64,000 nt of DNA from G965233625 sp965233625 (GTDB lineage Bacteria > Planctomycetota > Planctomycetia > Pirellulales > Pirellulaceae), in the NCBI GenBank assembly GCA_965233625.1, contig OZ247499.1, positions 4,650,001 to 4,714,000 on the forward strand, in the 5' to 3' direction. Positions within the stretch are counted from its first letter, which is position 1. Each line of letters opens with the position of its first letter. Below are positions 54,860-64,000 of the stretch, in pieces. The notes under the pieces were generated by a model that was not told the origin of the DNA, searched no databases, and saw only the letters and a program-made list of their open reading frames with translations. A program made the translations under genes and the position numbers.

Positions 54860-55163
54860 ACCTTTATTTTCGTGGAAAACCTGTTGGATATGTGTCGGGA
54901 AATGTCAGTAACACCGCCTCGTTCAACATCGCGGTCTGGTGTGGTTAAATTACCGTCACCGGTAGACATTTAACGGACAGTCAATCAACAGACCGGCAAC
55001 GCTTTTTCCACGGTGGATAAGTATTAGTACAACGGCGTTAAGTTCCTTGAATCACATGACTTTCAGCTTGTAAACAATCGCTGAGTCGACAATTTTCCGC
55101 CGCTTATTATTACTAATACTCTTTTAAAATCTAATAATAAGAACCAGCCCCGGAACCCTTTAC
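54860..55163. other. putative replication origin (oriC)
   Basis: Between the DUF559 cassette and dnaN. DnaA-box-like 9-mers: CGTGGAAAA (54871-54879, reverse of TTTTCCACG), TTTTCCACG (55004-55012) and GGTGGATAA (55012-55020, reverse of TTATCCACC), the last two head to head sharing one base. An AT-rich stretch follows at 55090-55141 with the inverted repeat CTTATTATTA (55103-55112) / TAATAATAAG (55132-55141), a possible unwinding element with TAA triplets like DnaA-trio steps. Position next to dnaA, dnaN and gyrB supports it; not proven. Confidence 0.65.
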
Positions 55164-56279
55164 ATGAAGATCGCTTTCAATCGCGAGAAGTTTCAGGCAG
55201 CCTTCCAGACCGCAGCCGCTGTGGCGCCGGCGCGTAGCCCTAAGCCCATCTTGCAGAACGTCAAGCTGGAAGTCACCGACGACGGGGCAACGCTTAGTGC
55301 AACCGATATGGAACTAGGTGTCCGTGTTGATGTGGAGGGCGTGGAGGTTGAGAAGGCAGGCGCCGCGGTGCTGCCGAAGGATCGCTTCACCTCTATCCTG
55401 CGTGAAAGCAGTGACGAGACGCTGACGATTGAAACCGATGAGCAGGGCGCCATCGTGAAGGGCGACCGCAGTAAATTCCGCCTGCCGAGTGAGAACCCGG
55501 CGGAGTTTCCCGATGTGGCGAAGTTTGCCGAAGAAAAGTATCACACCATCACCGCGCGGGTGCTGCGGGAACTGATCCGCCGCACCGTTTTCGCGACGGA
55601 CGTAGAAACAGCCCGCTACGCCCTGGGCGGCGTGCTGCTTGAGTTCGAGCCCACGCAGATTGTGGCCGTCGGCACCGACAGCCGTCGTCTGGCCAAGATG
55701 GAAGGCCCGGCAACGCCCGAGGGTGGTCACGAATCGGGTGATGTCACGACCATCGTGCCCAGCAAGGCCATGCAGGTGCTCGAGCGGTCTTTAACCAACG
55801 ACGAAGCCAACGTGCAGATCGCCGCACGTGGCAACGATATCCTGATCCACAGCGACCGCGTCACGCTGTATTCCCGCCTGGTCGAAGGCCGCTTTCCGAA
55901 GTGGCGTGACGTGATTCCGAAGAACCGCAAGGCCGCCCGCGTGGAGATGACCGCCGGGCCGCTGCACTCGATGATCCGTCAGGCGGCGATCGTCGCAACC
56001 AACGAAAGCCGCGGTATCGATTTCAACTTCGAAAAAGGCAGCCTCGTGCTGACCGGCGCCACGTCGGAAGTGGGTGAATCGCGGGTGGAGATGCCCATCG
56101 CGTTTGAAGAAGATCCGACGGTCCTGCGGCTGGATCACCGCTTCGTCTCAGACTTCCTCCGTGTGCTGGATCCCGGCCGGCCGTTCACCTTCGAAGTGGA
56201 AGACGGCGACAAGGCCGCCCTGCTCAGCACAGACGACGGCTACGACTACGTCATCATGCCCCTGAAACGCGATGTGTAG
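55164..56279 (+). CDS. dnaN: DNA polymerase III beta subunit (sliding clamp)
   Basis: A 371-residue clamp that holds polymerase III on DNA. It has the three-domain clamp layout: domain 1 (MKIAFNREKFQAAFQTAAAV, LSATDMELGVRVDVEGV), domain 2 (FATDVETARYALGGVLLEF, GTDSRRLAKM), domain 3 (FVSDFLRVLDPGRPFTFEVE, DGYDYVIMPLKR). The C-terminal VIMP-(M/L)-like end is conserved. It lies directly after the putative oriC, with a start at 55164. Confidence 0.97.
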   Translation: MKIAFNREKFQAAFQTAAAVAPARSPKPILQNVKLEVTDDGATLSATDMELGVRVDVEGVEVEKAGAAVLPKDRFTSILRESSDETLTIETDEQGAIVKGDRSKFRLPSENPAEFPDVAKFAEEKYHTITARVLRELIRRTVFATDVETARYALGGVLLEFEPTQIVAVGTDSRRLAKMEGPATPEGGHESGDVTTIVPSKAMQVLERSLTNDEANVQIAARGNDILIHSDRVTLYSRLVEGRFPKWRDVIPKNRKAARVEMTAGPLHSMIRQAAIVATNESRGIDFNFEKGSLVLTGATSEVGESRVEMPIAFEEDPTVLRLDHRFVSDFLRVLDPGRPFTFEVEDGDKAALLSTDDGYDYVIMPLKRDV

Positions 56280-56306
56280 CGAGATTGAGATCAATGCAGG
56301 TTCAGC

Positions 56307-56804
56307 ATGGAGGGACGTGAGAGCGGACGAATCATCCGGGATGATCCATTAGGATATTTTCTGACATTGCCAACCTACGGAACCTGGCTTCCGGGAGACA
56401 ATCGCGGTTGGGTCGACTATCACCAGGGATGGAAAGAACCAGATAGTGTCCTGGAATCGGATGCTGGAATTCGTATGACGGAGGATGCTTGTCGCCTCCA
56501 GGATGTAGAAAGAACAATCGTTGAAGAAGTCATTTCTCAGCATTGCGAGTTCCGGAAATGGACGTTGCACGTTGTGAATTGCCGCACGAATCACATTCAC
56601 GTTGTGGTGAGTGCAGAGTCAGCTCCAACAGAAGTCCGTAGGCAATTGAAAGCATGGACAACCCGCAGATTGAAGGAAAACAGTTCACTGAAAGGTAATG
56701 ACATCCCACGCGAGAAGTGGTGGGCGAGTCGAGGTAGTATTCGCTACCTGAATGACGAGGATAGTCTGGAGGCAGCCATTTTGTACGTTCGAGATGGTCA
56801 GTGA
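56307..56804 (+). CDS. REP-associated tyrosine transposase (RAYT, Y1/HUH)
   Basis: A 165-residue IS200-like Y1 transposase domain. The HUH metal motif is CRTNHIHVVVSAE (residues about 90-100), the start is DDPLGYFLTLPTYGTWLPGD, and the likely catalytic tyrosine is Tyr160 in AILYVRDGQ at the very end. RAYTs cut and move short palindromic REP elements. A family A palindrome begins 8 bp after its stop (56813), the arrangement expected for a RAYT and its substrate. It is slightly shorter than typical, but all key residues are present. It sits between dnaN and dciA. Confidence 0.9.
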   Translation: MEGRESGRIIRDDPLGYFLTLPTYGTWLPGDNRGWVDYHQGWKEPDSVLESDAGIRMTEDACRLQDVERTIVEEVISQHCEFRKWTLHVVNCRTNHIHVVVSAESAPTEVRRQLKAWTTRRLKENSSLKGNDIPREKWWASRGSIRYLNDEDSLEAAILYVRDGQ

Positions 56805-56812
56805 TCCAAACT

Positions 56813-56947
56813 AACCCGAAGCGCGAGCGAGGGGCGTTTGAGGTAATGCGACACTGAGGTGTTTTGGCTAAATCGCAATACATCGAATGATTACTTGAAC
56901 CGGCGAGATACTACGCACCGCGGCGCCCCTCGCTTGCGCTTCGGGTT
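56813..56947. repeat. family A palindromic element, copy 5
   Basis: Left end AACCCGAAGCGCGAGCGAGG, right end GCCCCTCGCTTGCGCTTCGG. It fills the gap between the RAYT transposase and dciA. The interior differs from copies 1-4 more than the ends do. Confidence 0.87.
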
Positions 56948-56980
56948 AGTGTGTGCTGCTTAGTGAATAGAAGAGCGTTG

Positions 56981-57346
56981 ATGGATAACTACGAAGAGCA
57001 GGACCTGCGGAATCTGGCGTATGACTCGGAGAAGCGGAAGTGGCGTACGCGGCCGCCGAAGGCGATGAAGGAAGTGATGAGTTCGCTGCTTGCCAAGCGT
57101 GGCTACGCGCAGACGCAGGTGGCGGGTGATTTGAAGCGGTTATGGGCCGAGGCGGCCGGAAAGACGTTCGCAAAACATACGCGTCCGGGCAACGTCCGCC
57201 GCGGCGTGCTGGAAGTATTCGTGCGTAGTTCCGCCGTCATGCAGCAGCTGACCTTTCAAAAGAAAAACATCCTCAAAAAATTACAGCACGCCGCGGTAGA
57301 TCTTCAGATTAAAGATCTGAAATTCCGTATCGGCGAGATCGTTTAA
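56981..57346 (+). CDS. DUF721/DciA-like protein (candidate DnaB helicase operator)
   Basis: A 121-residue protein with a DUF721 domain: VMSSLLAKRGYAQTQVAGDL, KRLWAEAAGKTFAKHTRPGN, VRRGVLEVFVRSSAVMQQLT, and FQKKNILKKLQ. DciA proteins (DUF721) are ancestral partners that load the replicative helicase in bacteria without DnaC/DnaI. Its place between dnaN and gyrB fits that role. The Met at 56981 is the sensible start; the short open frame upstream is within the repeat. Confidence 0.85.
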   Translation: MDNYEEQDLRNLAYDSEKRKWRTRPPKAMKEVMSSLLAKRGYAQTQVAGDLKRLWAEAAGKTFAKHTRPGNVRRGVLEVFVRSSAVMQQLTFQKKNILKKLQHAAVDLQIKDLKFRIGEIV

Positions 57347-57350
57347 ATAA

Positions 57351-59975
<2,625 letters not shown>

Positions 59976-60221
59976 TTGCAGGTAATTGGCGCACTACGCA
60001 GCTGTAAAAACCGTGCTGGAAACAGTTTGCGCTGGTTCCGGCAATTGCCGCCGGCGGGGTGTCTGCTGGGGAAGCGTTGCAGAATGCGTTTCTGCCTGCG
60101 GCCATTCGGTGTTAAACTGCAGGCCTGTGCGCAGGGGATGTAACGCTGCGGAAGTTCATGGCGATATGGTAGAAGAGGGCTGGTGGCTGAGTGCTGCTGG
60201 CCGCGGTTGACGGAACCATCT

Positions 60222-62597
60222 ATGCCCCAGGAACTGCATCACGATTCTACGTTGGACTTCAACTTCTCGCCGTTGCCAACTCGTGGCGAGTTGCAGGACG
60301 AGCTTGCGCCAACGCCGATGGATGATGCCTCGCAGAACGGCCAGCAGATGCCCGCAGGTGTTGCATCGTGGGGAACTCCGGTTGATGTGGATGTAGCCGC
60401 GGGCGATTTTTCCGCGGACCCGCTGCCCGTCTTTGATCTGCAATCGTCAGAGCCGTTGCCAGAAATATCGCCGCCCGGCGGTCAGTCGCATCTGGGTTTC
60501 GGCGAAGAAATTGCGCCGCCCAAGGGATACGATCCAGCCGCCGGACGACAGGCCGCCGCGCGAAAGGCGAAGAGTAGCTGGCGTGGTGAGTCTGCTGAAA
60601 AGACGCCGGGCGGGTTGTGGTTGCAGGGCGATGTCATCATGTGCGGCTGCCCGGATTGCCACGCGCCCATGTCGGTGCGGCTGTGGCTGATGATTGCCGA
60701 CTGCTGGAATTGCGGAGCCAGCATTGAGCTGACCGAAGAGCAGGAGCGCGAAGCCCAGCGCCTGTATCAACAGCAACAACGCGAAGCCAGACAACGCGAA
60801 TCCACCCGCCGCCCGCAACCCAAACCCAGCCGCGCCGCAGCCGGCGCCGCACCCTCTTCCAAAACAGCGGCCAGCCAGAAGACAAAACCGCGGCCTCAGA
60901 AAGAAAACCCGGCGGACCGCGGCCGGCGCGGACGACCCGCTGGCGCCCCTGCCACGCGTGAGGCACAGCGTGATAAGTCGGATCCACAGAAGCAGCCGCA
61001 ACGCAAAAAGACGCGTTCCAAAACCACGCCTCCGCCGCCACCAGGCGCCCGCCGCAAGTCGCAGGCGCCGCGACGCCGCAAAGCGGATCTGACGCGGCGG
61101 TATGGCAGACGGTCGAAGAAGCATCCGCTGCTGCTTTGGTTGCGCGGATTGTTGAAGAACACGCCGGCGTGGCTGCTTAGCTCCGTGATTCATCTGGTCG
61201 TGCTGACGATCCTCGCGCTGCTGACGTTTTCGAGCTACAAGAATCGCGAGATCGTACTTTCCACCGTCGTCGATAACGATCGCGCTGGCGGTGGTGAGTC
61301 GCGCATTATCAAGGCGGAAGAACAACGCTTTGATCTGCCTGTCCCGGCGGATGTGGACATGTCCGACCCGAAGACGCGCGATGCGATGGTGCGGGCGGAT
61401 CAGGACGCCCGCGAACTACGCCTCGACGCCAGTTCTTCTAACCCGAACTTGCCGGATTTGAGCCGGGTGCGCAAACGGATCAAAGCCGCGCGGACGGGCA
61501 GTAAATCGCCGGGAACGGCCGCCACGTTCGCCGCGCGCGATCCACGCGTGCGGGTGGAGATGGTGACATTCGAAGGCGGTACGACCGAGACAGAAGCGGC
61601 CGTTTCGCGCGGTTTGAAATGGATGAGCGAACATCAGAACCGCGACGGCAGCTGGAGCCTCAACCGCTTTCACAACCGGCCAGGAATGCCGCGCTGCGAT
61701 TGTGGCGGCCACGGCTCCACCAATAGCGACGCGGCCGGCACGTCGCTGGTGCTGTTGCCGTTTCTAGGCGCCGGGCAGAGCCATCTGGTGGGTAAATACA
61801 AGGATCAGGTGTCGGGCGGTTTGCGGTGGCTGGTGAAGAATCAGGAGGACAGCGGATTTCTGGCCAGTGGTTCTTCCGGCAACACCAAAATGTACGCCCA
61901 CGGGCAGGCGACCATTGTGCTGTGCGAAGCCTTCGCCATGACCGGCGACGAGCAGTTGCGGGCGCCCGCGCAGAAAGCCGTCAACTTCATCGTCGAGTCG
62001 CAGTACAGCGATGGCGGCTGGCGCTACAACCCCAAGCAGGGTAGTGACCGCGGCGATACCAGCGTTGTAGGCTGGCAACTGATGGCGCTGCAAAGTGCGA
62101 AGACCGCCAACCTGACGGTGCCCGATGAAACGATGGAATTCGCCGGCGCCTTTTTAGACAGCGTCAGCAGCGATGGCGGCTCGCGTTATGGTTATCAGCG
62201 TGGGCAGAAGGCAACGCCCGCGATGACGGCTGAGGGCCTACTCTGCCGGATGTATCTTGGCTGGGACCGCAGCGAACCGGGGCTGATTCAAGGTTCTTCT
62301 TACCTCGCCCGCAATCTACCCACCGTAGAAGATCCCAACTTCTACTACTGGTACTACGGCACCCAGACGATGCACCACATCGGCGGCCCGAACTGGGACA
62401 ACTGGAACCTGCGGATGCGCCGCATCCTGGTGGATATGCAGGAGAAAGAAGGGCACGCCGCCGGTAGCTGGACACCACGCGACAAGCACGACCGCAGCGG
62501 CGGCCGCATCTACACCACCGCCTTGGCCACCTGCATGCTGGAAGTCTACTACCGGCACCTGCCACTGTTCAAACAGATTGATCTGTCGGAACGGTAG
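60222..62597 (+). CDS. zinc-ribbon, one-TM, terpene-cyclase/prenyltransferase-fold protein
   Basis: A 791-residue protein. Residues 1-130 are acidic and loosely structured. A zinc-ribbon-like part follows (MCGCPDCHAPMSVRLWL, CWNCGASIEL). Residues about 185-300 are very basic and low-complexity (QRKKTRSKTTPPPPPGARRK). One TM helix (WLLSSVIHLVVLTILALLTF, about 325-345) precedes an outside alpha/alpha-toroid domain with QW-like repeats: EHQNRDGSWSLNRF, KNQEDSGFLA, ESQYSDGGWRYNPK, and QGTQTMHHIGG-type ends. The catalytic DXDD motif of squalene cyclases is not seen, so it may bind rather than cyclise terpenes. The class is common in planctomycetes. Confidence 0.83.
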   Translation: MPQELHHDSTLDFNFSPLPTRGELQDELAPTPMDDASQNGQQMPAGVASWGTPVDVDVAAGDFSADPLPVFDLQSSEPLPEISPPGGQSHLGFGEEIAPPKGYDPAAGRQAAARKAKSSWRGESAEKTPGGLWLQGDVIMCGCPDCHAPMSVRLWLMIADCWNCGASIELTEEQEREAQRLYQQQQREARQRESTRRPQPKPSRAAAGAAPSSKTAASQKTKPRPQKENPADRGRRGRPAGAPATREAQRDKSDPQKQPQRKKTRSKTTPPPPPGARRKSQAPRRRKADLTRRYGRRSKKHPLLLWLRGLLKNTPAWLLSSVIHLVVLTILALLTFSSYKNREIVLSTVVDNDRAGGGESRIIKAEEQRFDLPVPADVDMSDPKTRDAMVRADQDARELRLDASSSNPNLPDLSRVRKRIKAARTGSKSPGTAATFAARDPRVRVEMVTFEGGTTETEAAVSRGLKWMSEHQNRDGSWSLNRFHNRPGMPRCDCGGHGSTNSDAAGTSLVLLPFLGAGQSHLVGKYKDQVSGGLRWLVKNQEDSGFLASGSSGNTKMYAHGQATIVLCEAFAMTGDEQLRAPAQKAVNFIVESQYSDGGWRYNPKQGSDRGDTSVVGWQLMALQSAKTANLTVPDETMEFAGAFLDSVSSDGGSRYGYQRGQKATPAMTAEGLLCRMYLGWDRSEPGLIQGSSYLARNLPTVEDPNFYYWYYGTQTMHHIGGPNWDNWNLRMRRILVDMQEKEGHAAGSWTPRDKHDRSGGRIYTTALATCMLEVYYRHLPLFKQIDLSER

Positions 62598-62640
62598 GTA
62601 GAGGTTAGTTGCTGGAGGTTAGTGGTTAGAGTTGTCTTCT

Positions 62641-62869
62641 GCACCGCAACGCATGCTCTTCTCCCTTGGGGGAGAAGATGGCCGGAGGCCAGATGAGGGG
62701 GAAGCGATGCCCCGTCGAAACGCGCAAAGCACTTCATTTGAAGGCAACTGAACGTTTTATGGCAGCCGGGAAAGCCCTCACCCGGCACTTCGTGCCACCC
62801 TCTCCCACAAGTGGGCGAGGGTACAATGCTCAAAGTGTGCAACTTCAAAAAGCGCGCTTCGGGTTAGTG
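62641..62869. repeat. family B repeat, copy 4
   Basis: A 229-bp copy in opposite orientation to 41629-41857 and identical to it except for two visible positions. It ends with the family A tip (GCGCGCTTCGGGTTAGTG). No A half follows on the other side, unlike copy 3. Confidence 0.87.
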
Positions 62870-62879
62870 CCGGCAGACG

Positions 62880-64000
62880 CTACGCGAGGTCGCGGTCTTC
62901 GAATAGCACGAGGGCTAACAGCATGGCGATGGCGCCGTAGATGCCGCAGTAGATGAACGCCCAGACCAGGTATTCCAGCGGGACGGTTTTGCCGGCGGAG
63001 ATGGCCGTTTGCGTGTCGAAGTAGTCCAGCACCGGGAACACGGTGGCGACCAGCGACGCGACAAAGGAAACCACTTCAAACCGGCCGACGCCCGATTCCA
63101 CAATCATCGGCGTGATGTGGCCGAGCAGATACACCGTAAAGCAGATGACGAAGTTGGCCAGCGTGGGCAGCCGCGTTGAAATCGCCACGCTGATGGCCGC
63201 CAGCAGAATGGTTTCCAGGAAGGACAGAATCAGGCCGGGGACAATCGAAATCACTTCGGCAAAGCAAAGCTGCCACGACAGATCGGCGGCAGAACTTTCG
63301 CGTCCATCGTAAATCGGTTTGTATCCGGTCCACAGCATGAACCAGGCGCCGAGCACAAAGAACAGCACGACCAGCACCCAGGCAATGCCCGCGAATTTAC
63401 CGATAATGAAGTCGCGGCGGGCGACCGGCTTGGAAAGGATCGTCAGCGCGGTGCGGCCATCGATTTCGTCCGCGATGGACTTGCTGGCAGCCCATACGGC
63501 CAGAATGATGCCAATGACTTTGATGACCGTCAGCCCGGCGTCTTTCAGCATCTTAATGTCTTCGCCAAAGGTGAAGTACGGCACCCAGACGAAGGCGAAC
63601 AGCAGCATCGCGCCGATGGAGATCGCCAGCAGAAACGACATCTGGTAGATCTCACTCTTAGTCGTCGCCAGCGCGATGGCGGAGAGTTTCGGCAGCAGCA
63701 GGCACTGCAGGAAGTACAGCCCGAAGACCAGCGTAATGAAGCCCGTTGTCCAGAAGATGGCGGCGGTCTCCGGATACGCGGACCCGGTGCGGGCGGTGAT
63801 TTTTAGCTTGGCAGGGGCGGCGCCGCGGTTCTGTACGTACAGGGCGTCAACGCGTTTGTTGCTGAAAGGGTTGTCGCGGGCGGAGGTGTTGGTCCAGGGT
63901 GTTTCTGTATTGGCTTCAATGCGGAATTCGCGGGCGCCGGTGACGCTGGTGTCTTTGGTGACGGCCACCACCATGGGCTCTTCACCATTGAAGACCAGCG
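62880..64000 (-). CDS. ABC-2 type permease, cut by the window edge
   Basis: The C-terminal 373 codons of a longer gene; the frame runs open through 64000 and the Met at 63974 is only internal. After a periplasmic-looking beta-rich part (TKDTSVTGAREFRIEANTET, RVDALYVQNRGAAPAKLKI) there are six or so TM helices, with KSIADEIDGRTALTILSKPV, the ABC-2 permease loop motif, and FIIGKFAGIAWVLVVLFFVL. The ATPase is probably upstream, outside the window. Substrate unknown. Confidence 0.85.
   Translation of the reverse strand, partial: LVFNGEEPMVVAVTKDTSVTGAREFRIEANTETPWTNTSARDNPFSNKRVDALYVQNRGAAPAKLKITARTGSAYPETAAIFWTTGFITLVFGLYFLQCLLLPKLSAIALATTKSEIYQMSFLLAISIGAMLLFAFVWVPYFTFGEDIKMLKDAGLTVIKVIGIILAVWAASKSIADEIDGRTALTILSKPVARRDFIIGKFAGIAWVLVVLFFVLGAWFMLWTGYKPIYDGRESSAADLSWQLCFAEVISIVPGLILSFLETILLAAISVAISTRLPTLANFVICFTVYLLGHITPMIVESGVGRFEVVSFVASLVATVFPVLDYFDTQTAISAGKTVPLEYLVWAFIYCGIYGAIAMLLALVLFEDRDLA

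Overview
The window looks like a piece of a Planctomycetota chromosome (Pirellulales-like is my best guess, not provable here). The evidence is the mix of families: a Tat-exported DUF1501 protein, a DUF1570 gluzincin-like protein, a Tat-signal hydroxypyruvate-isomerase-like TIM barrel, an ABC-2 permease fused to a CPBP protease, a zinc-ribbon/terpene-cyclase-fold membrane protein, very long low-complexity proteins, and GC-rich coding sequence. Genes are dense and on both strands. I found no rRNA, tRNA or CRISPR array.

Layout. 0-8.2 kb: a type II fatty-acid/polyketide-like locus. It holds an intact ketosynthase, a ketosynthase homologue that has lost its nucleophile, an intact FabZ-type dehydratase, a dehydratase homologue that has lost its catalytic His, and a free ACP, all on the minus strand. 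A divergent gene encodes an ACP domain fused to an alpha-oxoamine synthase. 8.5-22.7 kb: mixed housekeeping and unknown genes (DUF1501, threonine synthase, Coq7-like ferritin-fold protein, TPR protein, ABC-2/CPBP fusion, a large mixed-charge disordered protein, TerB/zinc ribbon, Hyi-like protein, DUF4190 protein, an AT-richer coiled-coil membrane protein). 23.0-27.1 kb: a membrane protein, a BY-kinase-like ATPase with an altered P-loop, and an ExeA-like ATPase, resembling envelope or exopolysaccharide control loci. 27.4-41.5 kb: a DUF1570 protein, a 49-residue YLDPGTGS protein, two tandem sulfatase-fold membrane proteins (the first apparently inactive), small membrane proteins, a lipoprotein, a GH13 sugar phosphorylase and a two-gene membrane operon. 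42.1-49.4 kb: DUF2237, a secreted FG-GAP/MACPF protein, an SSF symporter with its DUF3311 partner, proC and a small secreted protein. 49.5-60 kb: the replication-origin neighbourhood, mutL / cysteine desulfurase / dnaA / DUF559 / putative oriC / dnaN / RAYT transposase / dciA-like DUF721 / gyrB. 60.2-64 kb: the terpene-cyclase-fold protein and an ABC-2 permease cut by the window edge.

Short non-coding repeats are scattered through most intergenic gaps in four families. A is about 135 bp with about 24-bp inverted ends. B is about 170-229 bp. C is a C/G-rich palindrome of about 40 bp. D is a CAGGCGCCTG-type inverted pair. One RAYT transposase sits 8 bp from an A element, and one DUF559 nuclease gene sits between two direct repeats made of C units, both beside the origin. 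Two B copies, 21 kb apart and inverted around the origin, differ at only 2 of 229 positions.

A recurring theme is pairs of an intact and an apparently inactive paralogue: ketosynthases, dehydratases and sulfatase-like enzymes.
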